DNA of 54,322 bases from assembly GCA_910584305.1 (NCBI GenBank), contig CAJTZW010000010.1, positions 1 to 54,322 on the forward strand, written 5' to 3'. Below, one piece after another: positions 43,749 through 52,520 of the stretch (positions are counted from its first letter, which is position 1; each line of letters opens with the position of its first letter). The notes under the pieces were generated by a model. The model ran no database searches. It had not been told where the DNA came from and saw nothing but the letters and a program-made list of their open reading frames with translations. This DNA is from an uncultured Bacilli bacterium. Lineage in GTDB: Bacteria > Bacillota_I > Bacilli_A > RF39 > UBA660. Both the position numbers and the translations under genes were made by a program.

Positions 43749-43770
43749 AATGAAAAGGAAGGATGAATTT

Positions 43771-45252
43771 ATGAAAAATTTAAAATTTTTATTAGTAGCA
43801 CTTATTGGTTTTTGTGGATTTTTAGGTGGTGTGTACGCAGAAGAATATAGCCAAGATTTTCAAAAATTAACAAAGGATGGAATTGTTAGAGTAAATGCTA
43901 TTAAAGACCCAATTATAGTCGAGTTTACTGATTGGGGAATGAACCTTGCGGATGTAGCTCTTCAGGAGGCTTTGGGTGCTATTAATTTAGGTGATTCACG
44001 TTATTGGAGTTGGACTTGCGATAATTCAATGGAATGTGAAGTTTCTATTTATCAGTCTAAAGTGGTAGATGGAAATTATTTGCCATCTGAAATGATTGAA
44101 AGTCATCAAGTAAAACTTGAATATATGTTAGAAAAATCAGATAGTATTGCAACTAGAGTAGAAGCAGTTATGCGTCAAATCAAAACAATTCAATATTATG
44201 GTGAAGGTCAAGAGAATAACTATGTTTTAGAAGATTTGAATTTGATTAATTATTATTTAACACAAGATTTAAATAAAGTATCATTTGTTTCAAATATAAT
44301 GAATTTTGTTCCAGAAGTTATTTCTTTAATCCAAAATCAACCAATTACAATTTCTTTAGCAGGTGGTATGGGTGGTTCTGGAGATGATATGGAATACATC
44401 GATATTAGTAGTTTGGCTGGGGGCACAGCTACTGTATATTATAACGGGATTGCTTATGGATATATAGACAATACAGGCGCCGATATTCATAATATTATTT
44501 ATATTCCAGAAAATACTGAAAATACGAGAGAAGCTTATGTTGAAGCAATTAAAACTAGATTAAATAATAGCAATATTGAGGTTACTTGTGCAGGGGTAAT
44601 ACCACAAAATAGTGAAACAGTATATGTGAGTGTTGATGGAATTGATTTAAGCAAAACGGATGGAAATTATTATAAATTAAAAATTAATGGTCAAACATAT
44701 CCATTTGTAGTTATGAAAAAAGCAGAATTAAATGTTCCTAAGTATGAGCAAACAGAAGAAACAACAGGAATTCGAATTTCTGCTACAGATTTATCTATTC
44801 CATTTGATACAGTAATTAAAGTCGAGAAAGTAAAGGAGAATACAGATGTATATTCTAAAATTATAGAAGTATTAAAGGTATCTAATTTTAAGGCATTTGA
44901 TATTTCTTTATATTCTGAAACATTAGGAACTAATATTACAAGGCTAGAAAATGGTTTATTTCAAGTAACTATTCCAATAGGAAAAGAATATGTAGGAAAG
45001 AATATGGCTGCTTATTATATAAATACAGATAATACAATTGAAGAACATGATATTGTAATGGATGAAGAAGGTAATGCAATATTTGAGACAAATCATTTTA
45101 GTACTTATATTATTACTGAAAAATTGCCATCTGTAGCAGAGCAAAACCCTAATACATATGATGGTATTATAAATTATGTACTTATGGGAGTTCTTGCACT
45201 TATTATACTAGGTGGTGCAGTTGCATCTTTAAATAACAAAATGGTAAAATAA
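43771..45252 (+). CDS. Surface protein with NPNTY sortase signal
   Basis: A 493-residue exported protein. Signal peptide at residues 1-24 ending near GVYAEE. The body is unrecognised, with a Gly-rich segment (LAGGMGGSGDD) near residue 205. The C-terminus is a complete sorting signal: NPNTYDGI, a hydrophobic stretch (YVLMGVLALIILGGAVA) and a short basic tail (NNKMVK). NPxT-type signals are used by class B sortases, matching the divergent gene. Part of the C-terminal body (FSTYIITE) resembles the end of repeat domains in other surface proteins. AAGGAAGG precedes ATG 43771. Confidence 0.82.
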   Translation: MKNLKFLLVALIGFCGFLGGVYAEEYSQDFQKLTKDGIVRVNAIKDPIIVEFTDWGMNLADVALQEALGAINLGDSRYWSWTCDNSMECEVSIYQSKVVDGNYLPSEMIESHQVKLEYMLEKSDSIATRVEAVMRQIKTIQYYGEGQENNYVLEDLNLINYYLTQDLNKVSFVSNIMNFVPEVISLIQNQPITISLAGGMGGSGDDMEYIDISSLAGGTATVYYNGIAYGYIDNTGADIHNIIYIPENTENTREAYVEAIKTRLNNSNIEVTCAGVIPQNSETVYVSVDGIDLSKTDGNYYKLKINGQTYPFVVMKKAELNVPKYEQTEETTGIRISATDLSIPFDTVIKVEKVKENTDVYSKIIEVLKVSNFKAFDISLYSETLGTNITRLENGLFQVTIPIGKEYVGKNMAAYYINTDNTIEEHDIVMDEEGNAIFETNHFSTYIITEKLPSVAEQNPNTYDGIINYVLMGVLALIILGGAVASLNNKMVK

Positions 45253-45264
45253 AAATATAAATTA

Positions 45265-45308
45265 AACTACTTTCAAGTGAAAGTAGTTTTGTTTAAATGT
45301 AATATAAA
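45265..45308. repeat. Repeated terminator-containing segment, copy 2
   Basis: Second copy of the 42780 repeat; here it is the terminator of the surface-protein gene (ACTACTTTC/GAAAGTAGT then TTTTGTTT). Confidence 0.85.
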
Positions 45309-45310
45309 TA

Positions 45311-45339
45311 TTGATTTTAATTGGATTATGTATTATGCT
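45311..45339 (+). promoter_or_regulatory. Promoter of the 45364 gene
   Basis: TTGATT at 45311-45316 and TATGCT at 45334-45339, 17-base spacer. Confidence 0.55.
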
Positions 45340-45363
45340 AAATTAAGTATGCGAGGTGTTTTT

Positions 45364-46317
45364 ATGAATAATTATACTATTCAAGGATATTTGGATGATG
45401 TTTTATATTCCGATTTGATTGTTAAAGAGGTTCCAGGGAATAGTATTTCTCGTATCCAGCAGGATATTAAGAATAATATGTTATCTTTTCTCTGCCATTA
45501 TGATTCTATAGAATTCCGCAAAGCATTTTTTGTCTTGGTAGAGGAACAGTCTTCTTTTTATGAACCATTTGATGTTCCACTTAATATTCGCTCTTTTGTG
45601 GTTACGACAGTTCGAAATAGTATCATTGAGTATTTGTTTAGCGTGAATTATCACGAAATGGAAATGGATAATAGGATGGATGAATCTTATGTAAAAGTTG
45701 TTTTAATGCATGCTTGTGAATATTTTAATAAGTGTGATTTCTCTTTGCTTTGTTCAGAAGCTAAACAAACGTGTACAAATGATTTTTATGGAGATTTACC
45801 AAAAAAGTATCCCCTTGCTTATGCGGCTTTGGTTAAAATTGGTTGTAAGAAGAACAATCCGATTCGTTATACAAAAGTAATGCCTGATACTACATTTTCC
45901 TTTTTACCTGTGCAAATTGGTACAGATGATAAGCAATTTGTATCGAAAATCAAAAATGGAATTTCTAATGAAATGGATGCAGATGATTTAATTTTTTTAC
46001 GTCATATTGAGCTAGAAGAAATGGCTTGTGTTTATTTTGATTGTTTTAAGATGCTCAGCAGAAATGTTGATAAAGTGATGAAGTTCTTAGAATTTATATT
46101 GCAAAAGGATGCAGTGTTTGTTACTAGTAATTATTATATTACAAATGGTTATATAGAAAAAAGGCTTCCTATTTTACAGGCAGCACATAATTTTGATGAA
46201 GCAAATAGAAAATTTTTAAATCATGATGGGTTGCTACAGCAACATCGGAGTGTACTTGATAGTATACAAATGAATAATTTTGCTTCTACTACAGGGAATT
46301 TTTCTATGAAGATATAG
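45364..46317 (+). CDS. Hypothetical protein (317 aa)
   Basis: Not recognised. A soluble, cysteine-containing, mostly helical protein with no signal peptide and no obvious enzyme motif (NNYTIQGYLDDVLYSDLIVK at the start; TTVRNSIIEYLFSVNYHEME in the middle). ATG 45364 has GAGGTG upstream. It is a single gene before tRNA-Gln and may be specific to this lineage. Confidence 0.6.
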   Translation: MNNYTIQGYLDDVLYSDLIVKEVPGNSISRIQQDIKNNMLSFLCHYDSIEFRKAFFVLVEEQSSFYEPFDVPLNIRSFVVTTVRNSIIEYLFSVNYHEMEMDNRMDESYVKVVLMHACEYFNKCDFSLLCSEAKQTCTNDFYGDLPKKYPLAYAALVKIGCKKNNPIRYTKVMPDTTFSFLPVQIGTDDKQFVSKIKNGISNEMDADDLIFLRHIELEEMACVYFDCFKMLSRNVDKVMKFLEFILQKDAVFVTSNYYITNGYIEKRLPILQAAHNFDEANRKFLNHDGLLQQHRSVLDSIQMNNFASTTGNFSMKI

Positions 46318-46331
46318 AATGTAAAATGACA

Positions 46332-46360
46332 TTGAATATTTTCACTTAATATGTTATAAT
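46332..46360 (+). promoter_or_regulatory. Promoter of tRNA-Gln
   Basis: TTGAAT at 46332-46337 and TATAAT at 46355-46360, 17-base spacer. Confidence 0.8.
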
Positions 46361-46372
46361 TATATTGGTTAT

Positions 46373-46448
46373 TGCCCCATAGCCAAGCGGTAAGGCACCT
46401 GACTCTGACTCAGGCATTTCGTTGGTTCGAATCCAACTGGGGCAGCCA
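46373..46448 (+). tRNA. tRNA-Gln (CTG)
   Basis: A 76-base cloverleaf with encoded CCA. Acceptor TGCCCCA/TGGGGCA is fully paired; loop CTCTGAC gives anticodon CTG. It lies 56 bases before the start of gltX. Confidence 0.97.
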
Positions 46449-46458
46449 ATATGTCATT

Positions 46459-46483
46459 ACCATTGTTTAACAATGGTTTTTAT
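46459..46483 (+). terminator. Terminator of tRNA-Gln
   Basis: ACCATTG at 46459-46465 pairs with CAATGGT at 46471-46477, then Ts. It falls inside the longest gltX frame, which argues for the later GTG start of that gene. Confidence 0.8.
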
Positions 46484-46504
46484 ATATTTGAAAGGAATGA
46501 TATT

Positions 46505-48157
46505 GTGACAAATAAGGATTTAGCAAATGTAATTTTTCCCGATATTACGATGACAATTGAAGACTATGAAAAGATGTATCCTGGAAGAGAATTGAAGGAG
46601 GGTGCTAAAGTCACTCGTTTTGCTCCATCTCCTACGGGTTATTTGCATTTGGGTGGTTTTTTTCAGGCAATTATAGATTATAATCTTGCAAAGAAAACAG
46701 GGGGAGTATTTTACTTGAGAATTGAAGATACTGATCAAAAAAGAGAAGTATCTGACGCAACAGCACTTATCATGAAAACATTAGAACATTATCATATTAT
46801 GCCAAATGAATATGAGCATGATGATAAGATTATTGGTAGTTATGGTCCTTATGTACAAAGTGAGCGTAAGGAAATTTACCATGCTTTCATTAAGTATTTG
46901 ATTGAAATTGGAAGAGCTTATCCATGTTTTTGTAGTGCAGAGACTTTAAATGCCATTCGCGAAAATCAAGAGAAAAAGAAAGAACGTACTGGATATTATG
47001 GAAGGTATTCTACTTGTCGTAATCTTTCACCTGAGGAAGCGATTCGTAAAATTGAGGCTGGGGAGCCTTATGTACTTCGTTTTAAATCAGAGGGTGACTT
47101 TGAACGTAAATTTTGGTTTGATGATTTATCAAAAGGGAAGCTTTATTTGAATGAAAATGATCAAGATGTCGTTATCATGAAATCGGATAATTTGCTTCCA
47201 ACGTACCATTTTGCCCATGTGGTAGATGATCATTTAATGCATACTACCCATGTTGTTCGTGGAGAGGAATGGCTATCTTCTGTACCTCTTCATATTGAAC
47301 TGTTTAGAGCTTTTGGATTTAAACCTCCTAAATATATTCATACACCTCTTATTTTAAAACAAGAAGGAGATATTAAACGTAAAATTAGTAAACGTAAGGA
47401 TCCAGAGGCTTCTATGAGTTATTATATTGAACAGGGGTATCCAGTGGAAGCAGTAATTGAAGCGTTAATGACGATTGCTAATTCTAATTATGAAGAATGG
47501 CATACTGCAAATCCTGATAAAAATTTTATGGATTTTGAGTTTAGCCCTAAAAAAATGTCTTCTTCAGGAGCACTTTTTGATTTAGAAAAATTAAATAATA
47601 TTTCTAAAAATGTAATTTCTAAGATGGATAAAGAAACTTTATATAGATACTCATATGAATGGAGTAAGCTATATTCTAAAGAATTACAAGACATCATTGA
47701 AAAAGATCCTGAATATTATAAGTCAATCATCAATATTGAGCGAGAACAGAAAAAGCCACGTAAAGATTATGAGACGTATGGAACTATCTTAAAAAGTATT
47801 TGGTATATGTATGATGAGTTATTTGTAGGAAATTTATCATATGATTTTAAAAATATTACAGATGAGAAAGAGATTTCTATTATTTTGAAAACGTATATGG
47901 ATAAATATTTTGATGAAACTGATGATAAGGATATTTGGTTTCAGAAAATTAAGTTGCTTTGTGATGAACTTGGGTATGCCAGTGATATGAAGGCATATAA
48001 GGAAAACCCAGAGAATTATAAAGGAAATATTACAGATATTACAACAGTTATACGTGTTGCACTTACCACAAGCTCTATGACGCCAGATTTGTATGAACTT
48101 TTAAAATTGATTGGTAAGGAAAGAACAGAAGACCGCTTTGCAAAGTTTTATTGCTAA
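46505..48157 (+). CDS. gltX: Glutamyl-tRNA synthetase
   Basis: Charges tRNA-Glu, and in bacteria lacking GlnRS also tRNA-Gln. The 550 residues show the HIGH region FAPSPTGYLHLGG near residue 40, RIEDTDQKR, a Cys-bearing segment (YPCFCSAET), HVVRGEEWLSS and the KMSKS variant KISKRKDPEAS. It is a longer, clostridial-like form compared with the usual ~480 residues. GTG 46505 is chosen for its GAAAGGAA site and because an earlier ATG would include the tRNA terminator. The neighbouring tRNA-Gln suggests but does not prove mischarging. Confidence 0.94.
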   Translation: MTNKDLANVIFPDITMTIEDYEKMYPGRELKEGAKVTRFAPSPTGYLHLGGFFQAIIDYNLAKKTGGVFYLRIEDTDQKREVSDATALIMKTLEHYHIMPNEYEHDDKIIGSYGPYVQSERKEIYHAFIKYLIEIGRAYPCFCSAETLNAIRENQEKKKERTGYYGRYSTCRNLSPEEAIRKIEAGEPYVLRFKSEGDFERKFWFDDLSKGKLYLNENDQDVVIMKSDNLLPTYHFAHVVDDHLMHTTHVVRGEEWLSSVPLHIELFRAFGFKPPKYIHTPLILKQEGDIKRKISKRKDPEASMSYYIEQGYPVEAVIEALMTIANSNYEEWHTANPDKNFMDFEFSPKKMSSSGALFDLEKLNNISKNVISKMDKETLYRYSYEWSKLYSKELQDIIEKDPEYYKSIINIEREQKKPRKDYETYGTILKSIWYMYDELFVGNLSYDFKNITDEKEISIILKTYMDKYFDETDDKDIWFQKIKLLCDELGYASDMKAYKENPENYKGNITDITTVIRVALTTSSMTPDLYELLKLIGKERTEDRFAKFYC

Positions 48158-48184
48158 AATAGATAAAGAAATGAAGTGTGAAGT

Positions 48185-48823
48185 ATGAAAAAAAAGTATA
48201 TGGATTATATTAATATAGATCATTCTTTTGATAAATTATCAATGTTGGGAATATTTTGTTTACTTATTGTCATTACAGGTGTTTTTGGATTTTTATATGA
48301 ATTTATCTTTTATTATTTTAATGGTGGTATGAAGCAATTTTTTTGGAGGGGTGGAAACTTTTTACCTTGGATAAATATTTATGCGACCGGTTCATTGATG
48401 ATATATTTCTTAACTTATAAACAGCGAAAGCATGTTATGAGGGTATTTCTTATTAGTTGTATATCTACTGGAATACTTGAATATATTTCAGGGTTAGGTA
48501 TGTATATTATAGGTGATGGCTTTCGATGTTGGGATTATAATTCAGAGATATTAAATTTTGGTAATATTGGTGGATTTGTTTGTTTAAGAAGTGTATTATT
48601 TTTTGGATTATCTAGTTTATTATTAATGTATGTGATTATTCCATTTTGCTTTTATTTGGCGAAAAATATGAACAAAAAGGTTTTTCTAACCATTAGTATT
48701 ACGCTTTGTGTTATTATTTTAATTGATGAATTTTATAATTTGCTTATTGCTAGAATTTTTTCCCTGCCTAGAGCGTCCAGTGTCTATAAGAAAATAGGAT
48801 TACATTATGTAAGTTTTAAATAG
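48185..48823 (+). CDS. CmpB-like (ABC_trans_CmpB) membrane protein
   Basis: A 212-residue membrane protein with about five hydrophobic segments. The motifs GFLYEFIFYYFNGGMKQFFW, LPWINIYATG, ILEYISGLGMYI, CWDYNSEILNFGNIGGF and SVLFFGLSSLLL match the CmpB-like family annotated as putative ABC-transporter membrane subunits (DUF1113). Real function unknown. Lies 27 bases after gltX and probably shares its transcript. Confidence 0.82.
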   Translation: MKKKYMDYINIDHSFDKLSMLGIFCLLIVITGVFGFLYEFIFYYFNGGMKQFFWRGGNFLPWINIYATGSLMIYFLTYKQRKHVMRVFLISCISTGILEYISGLGMYIIGDGFRCWDYNSEILNFGNIGGFVCLRSVLFFGLSSLLLMYVIIPFCFYLAKNMNKKVFLTISITLCVIILIDEFYNLLIARIFSLPRASSVYKKIGLHYVSFK

Positions 48824-48893
48824 GTTAGGTATTGTAAAAAAAAATAATTTGTGCTAACATAATAATGTCTTTTGTTTGGGACATTATTTATCT

Positions 48894-48970
48894 GGTCTGT
48901 TGGTGAAGTGGCTTAACACACTGCCCTCTCAAGGCAGCATTCACGGGTCCGAATCCCGTACAGATCACCA
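48894..48970 (+). tRNA. tRNA-Glu (CTC)
   Basis: A 77-base cloverleaf with encoded CCA. Acceptor GGTCTGT/ACAGATC pairs with one G-U. The loop CTCTCAA gives anticodon CTC, reading GAG. Confidence 0.92.
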
Positions 48971-48981
48971 TTATGAAAGTT

Positions 48982-49003
48982 AAGCCTTTATTAAGGCTTT
49001 TTC
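48982..49003 (+). terminator. Terminator of tRNA-Glu
   Basis: AAGCCTT at 48982-48988 pairs with AAGGCTT at 48993-48999, then Ts. Confidence 0.85.
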
Positions 49004-49052
49004 TTTGGGCATTAACAAGCTTGTAGGAAATATAATATTGTAGGAGGTATGT

Positions 49053-50384
49053 ATGTTTACACATAAAAAAATACTTATTTTAGGAATGGCTAGAAGTGGC
49101 TATGAGGTTTCCAAATTACTTAGTGAATATGACAATGATATTATTGTAGTGGATGCGAAAGAACAAGATAGTATGCATTTAGAGGATTTAAAAAATAGAG
49201 GGGTATCATTTGTCTTGACAAGTACTCCAGATGATTTGTTAGATGAAAGTTTTGATTTTGTAGTTAAGAATCCTGGTATTCGTAAAGATCATCCATGTGT
49301 TATTAAAGCTAGGTCTTTAGAGATTCCTGTGATAAATGAAGTAGAGGTTGCGTATCATTTGTTAGAAGATGGTGTAAAAATTGTTGCAATTACAGGTTCT
49401 AATGGAAAGACTACAACGACTACAATGACATATGAAATTTTGAAAAAGGCAGGACTTTCTGTTCATTTAGGTGGAAATATTGGATATCCAGTAAGTTCAC
49501 TTGTAAGAAGTGCTAAAAAAGGGGATATTCTTGTTTTAGAAATATCGGATCATCAGCTAGTTGATACTACTAATTTTAAAGCGGACATCAGCGCCCTTTT
49601 AAATCTTTCACAAGTACATTTGGATTTCCATGGGGATTATGGCACGTATAAAGCGTGTAAAAAGAAGATTTTTAATGGACAAACTGGAATGGATATTGCT
49701 GTTTTAAATGGAGAAAATGAGGATGTAATGAGTTTAGCCCAAGATATTCAGAGTACAAAATTATGTTTTTCTAGTAAGAATGAAAGTGATTGTTGTATTC
49801 ATGAGAATTCTATTTTTTATCAGGGGGAAAAGGTTGTCGCACTTTCAGATATTAAGTTACAGGGAATTCACAATTATGAGAATATCATGGCTATGATTTG
49901 TATCGTAAAGCAGTTTAATGTACATAATGAAGTGATTCGTGAGTATCTACATAGTTTTGGTGGTGTGGAACACCGAATCGAGTTTGTTAGGGATGTAAAG
50001 GGAATTCATTTTTATAATGACAGTAAATCTACGAATGTCGATTCTACTATAACTGCTTTGTCTTCATTCAAAAATCCTACAATTTTGTTATTGGGAGGAT
50101 TAGACAGGGGACATTCTTTTGAACCCTTAAATGATTATATAAATCATGTAAAATTAATCATTGCCTATGGTGAGACTAAGGAACGAATCGCTACATGGGC
50201 AAAGGAACAAACTATTGATTGCATTGTTAAAGATACTTTAAAGGAAGCTACAGAGTTATCTTTTCAATATGCATCATCTGGGGATATTGTTTTACTTTCT
50301 CCTGCCTGTGCTTCATGGGATCAGTATGATAGTTTTGAGATTAGAGGAAATGAATTTAAGGATATTGTATATTCTTTTGAATAG
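49053..50384 (+). CDS. murD: UDP-N-acetylmuramoyl-L-alanine:D-glutamate ligase
   Basis: Adds D-glutamate in peptidoglycan precursor synthesis in the cytoplasm. The 443 residues show the N-terminal UDP-binding fold (ILILGMARSGYEVSKLL-like start), the ATP loop ITGSNGKTTTTTMTYE near 111, HLDFHGDYGTYKACK, and the C-terminal YNDSKSTNVDSTITAL and LLGGLDRG. TAGGAGG lies before the ATG. It is a single-gene unit. Confidence 0.97.
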   Translation: MFTHKKILILGMARSGYEVSKLLSEYDNDIIVVDAKEQDSMHLEDLKNRGVSFVLTSTPDDLLDESFDFVVKNPGIRKDHPCVIKARSLEIPVINEVEVAYHLLEDGVKIVAITGSNGKTTTTTMTYEILKKAGLSVHLGGNIGYPVSSLVRSAKKGDILVLEISDHQLVDTTNFKADISALLNLSQVHLDFHGDYGTYKACKKKIFNGQTGMDIAVLNGENEDVMSLAQDIQSTKLCFSSKNESDCCIHENSIFYQGEKVVALSDIKLQGIHNYENIMAMICIVKQFNVHNEVIREYLHSFGGVEHRIEFVRDVKGIHFYNDSKSTNVDSTITALSSFKNPTILLLGGLDRGHSFEPLNDYINHVKLIIAYGETKERIATWAKEQTIDCIVKDTLKEATELSFQYASSGDIVLLSPACASWDQYDSFEIRGNEFKDIVYSFE

Positions 50385-50403
50385 TATAATACTATAGATG
50401 TTA

Positions 50404-50428
50404 TAAACTGGCAATTGCCAGTTTTTAT
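50404..50428 (+). terminator. Terminator after murD
   Basis: AAACTGGCAA and TTGCCAGTTT are perfect inverted repeats followed by Ts. Confidence 0.88.
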
Positions 50429-50486
50429 ATGACAATTTTGTCATTTTCTAATCGTGTGATGGTGGTATAATGACAGTGGTGAGAGT

Positions 50487-51965
50487 ATGAAAAATAGACT
50501 GAAAATATTCCTTTATTGCTTTTGTATTTCCTTTCTCTTTTTAATGATTTGTAGTAAGAATTCCTTCTTATATAGAATCAATGATTGGGTGGATGCGAAT
50601 GCATTCTTTACGGTTGGAAAGGGAATGGTTCGAGGAATTGTTCCATATAGGGACATCTTTGAACAAAAGGGGCCTCTTTTATATTTTATATATGGGCTTG
50701 GCTCCCTTATATCGTATCGAAGTTTTATAGGAGTTTTTATTTTAGAAGTATGCTTTTTTTCGGTTTTTCTATATTATTCGCAAAAGATAGCTTGTCTATT
50801 TTTATCTCAAAAATGTAGCAATTTCATACTGCCTATTTTTGCTTTGGGAGTTGTTACTTTAAAAGCGTTTTCGCATGGGGGTAGTGCGGAAGAATTTACG
50901 CTTCCCTTTTTGATGATTTCCTGTTACTATTTGATAGTATATTTACAGGATAAGAGTATATGTATTTCCAAAAAGACTATTTTTTTGAATGGAATTCTTG
51001 CTGGGTGCATTTTTTGGATTAAGTATACTTTGATTGGATTCTTGTTTGGCTGGATGGCATGTATATTTTTGATTCAAGTTTTACATAATGAATATAAAGA
51101 TGCTTTTAGAAATTGTTTGTATTTTCTTTTGGGAATGTTTGTTGCAACAATTCCTTGGCTTGTGTATTTTTGTTTTCATGGCGCTTTGGATGATCTATGG
51201 AATGTTTATTTTATGGTGAATATGAATGCCTATCCAGTACAAATTGGTATGCTTCAAAAGCTGAATCATACTGTTTCTTTTATCTTTGAAAGCATATTTG
51301 GAAATGTAACTATGTGTATAGGAACTGTTGGTGGTTTTTTACTTCTCTTCTTGAAGCGAGACATTTTTGCGAAAAGAGAGGCTTTTTGTAGTTTGTTATT
51401 TTGTTTTTTCACAACCGGATTTTTTATTTATATAGGTGGGACCAATTATCACTACTATTCATTACCAATGTCTATATTTTTATTATTTGGGCTTATATTT
51501 CTTTTTTCATTTGTAGATAGTAGAAAATTTCTTTCTAGATTCTTATGGAGTAGTCTTATTTGTTTGATGCTAGTGTTTTCGTTCTCATCCAATACGCGTA
51601 TGATTTTTTATAAAGAAGATAATTATGCACAATATGAATTTGCAAGCATAATAAATCAGGTTGAGAGTCCTACTTTATTAAATTATGGTTTTTTAGATGG
51701 TGGTTTTTATTTAACTACGGGTATACAACCTAAAATGTACTATTTTATGAAGAATAATATTCCTTATCAGAATTACCCTGAAATGATGAATACACAGGAT
51801 TACTATGTAAAAGAGCGATTGTTTGATTTCATTGTTATAAAGGGTTCGTTATCTAGGCGGAAAAAGGAATTCATTTCTCAATATTATGAGATGGTGTCTT
51901 CTCATACGCAGACAAATAACCTTTCCCAAACGATTACTTATATTTTGTGTCAACGAAAATATTAA
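50487..51965 (+). CDS. GT-C family membrane glycosyltransferase-like protein
   Basis: A 492-residue polytopic protein with ten or more membrane segments. The first outer loop WVDANAFFTVGKGMVRGIVP, then YRDIFEQKGPLLYFIYGLGS, holds the acidic residue and pattern common to lipid-sugar-dependent GT-C enzymes (GT39/ArnT-like). The last ~100 residues form an extracytoplasmic domain. It probably decorates a cell-surface polymer or lipid; donor and acceptor are unknown. An extended -10 box (TGGTATAAT at 50463-50471) lies upstream. Confidence 0.82.
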   Translation: MKNRLKIFLYCFCISFLFLMICSKNSFLYRINDWVDANAFFTVGKGMVRGIVPYRDIFEQKGPLLYFIYGLGSLISYRSFIGVFILEVCFFSVFLYYSQKIACLFLSQKCSNFILPIFALGVVTLKAFSHGGSAEEFTLPFLMISCYYLIVYLQDKSICISKKTIFLNGILAGCIFWIKYTLIGFLFGWMACIFLIQVLHNEYKDAFRNCLYFLLGMFVATIPWLVYFCFHGALDDLWNVYFMVNMNAYPVQIGMLQKLNHTVSFIFESIFGNVTMCIGTVGGFLLLFLKRDIFAKREAFCSLLFCFFTTGFFIYIGGTNYHYYSLPMSIFLLFGLIFLFSFVDSRKFLSRFLWSSLICLMLVFSFSSNTRMIFYKEDNYAQYEFASIINQVESPTLLNYGFLDGGFYLTTGIQPKMYYFMKNNIPYQNYPEMMNTQDYYVKERLFDFIVIKGSLSRRKKEFISQYYEMVSSHTQTNNLSQTITYILCQRKY

Positions 51966-52017
51966 AGGCTTGCTTTATTTTCTTTACACTATTTAACATG
52001 GAAAATCACCTCAATTA

Positions 52018-52045
52018 TTGACTGTAAAAGTTAAAATATGATACT
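52018..52045 (+). promoter_or_regulatory. Promoter of GNAT gene 2
   Basis: TTGACT at 52018-52023 and GATACT at 52040-52045, 16-base spacer, before TAGGAGGG and the ATG. Confidence 0.6.
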
Positions 52046-52073
52046 CTTTAGTTGAGTTAATAGGAGGGTATAT

Positions 52074-52517
52074 ATGGAAGTGAATTTAAGAATTGCGACA
52101 TTAGAAGATGTAGAAGGTATTATACAATTATGTAATGAGTGTTTTTCAGAAGATACGGACGTAGAGGTTGCCAAATGTATTTTCAAAGAAACAGAAAGTA
52201 ATCCTAATGACATTTATGTAATTGGAGAAGTTGACGGTAAAATTGTAGCGCATGCAAAAGTAACAATTATTAAGACAATGTATAATCCAATGGGGACATA
52301 TTCTATTCTAAACCATGTTTGTGTTAAACCAGATTATAGGCGTCATGGTATTGCGACAAAAATGCTTGATTATATTACAAATATTTGTGTGGAACATCAT
52401 TGCAATAAAATGGAACTTTGGTCAAATAATGTAAGAACTGCAGCTCATGCTTGTTATTATCATTATGGATTCACTTTGGATGATGCAGGTTTCTTTTCAA
52501 AAAAAATAGGAGTGTAG
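52074..52517 (+). CDS. GNAT-family acetyltransferase
   Basis: A 147-residue enzyme with a complete GNAT core: RIATLEDVEGIIQLCNECFS at the start, VIGEVDGKIVAHAKV (beta strands), VCVKPDYRRHGIATKML (acetyl-CoA loop) near residue 90 and YHYGF near 131. The substrate is unknown. AGGAGGG precedes the ATG. The next ORF follows by three bases. Confidence 0.88.
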   Translation: MEVNLRIATLEDVEGIIQLCNECFSEDTDVEVAKCIFKETESNPNDIYVIGEVDGKIVAHAKVTIIKTMYNPMGTYSILNHVCVKPDYRRHGIATKMLDYITNICVEHHCNKMELWSNNVRTAAHACYYHYGFTLDDAGFFSKKIGV

Positions 52518-52520
52518 ATT

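Noticed and set aside
43735..43770. Coding start of the surface protein at the G tract
   Set aside because: Starting there would put twelve charged residues before the signal peptide; ATG 43771 has a good ribosome site, so the G tract is treated as promoter.
46451..46504. Earlier ATG start for gltX
   Set aside because: It begins two bases after the tRNA and would include the tRNA terminator; the GTG at 46505 has a proper ribosome site.
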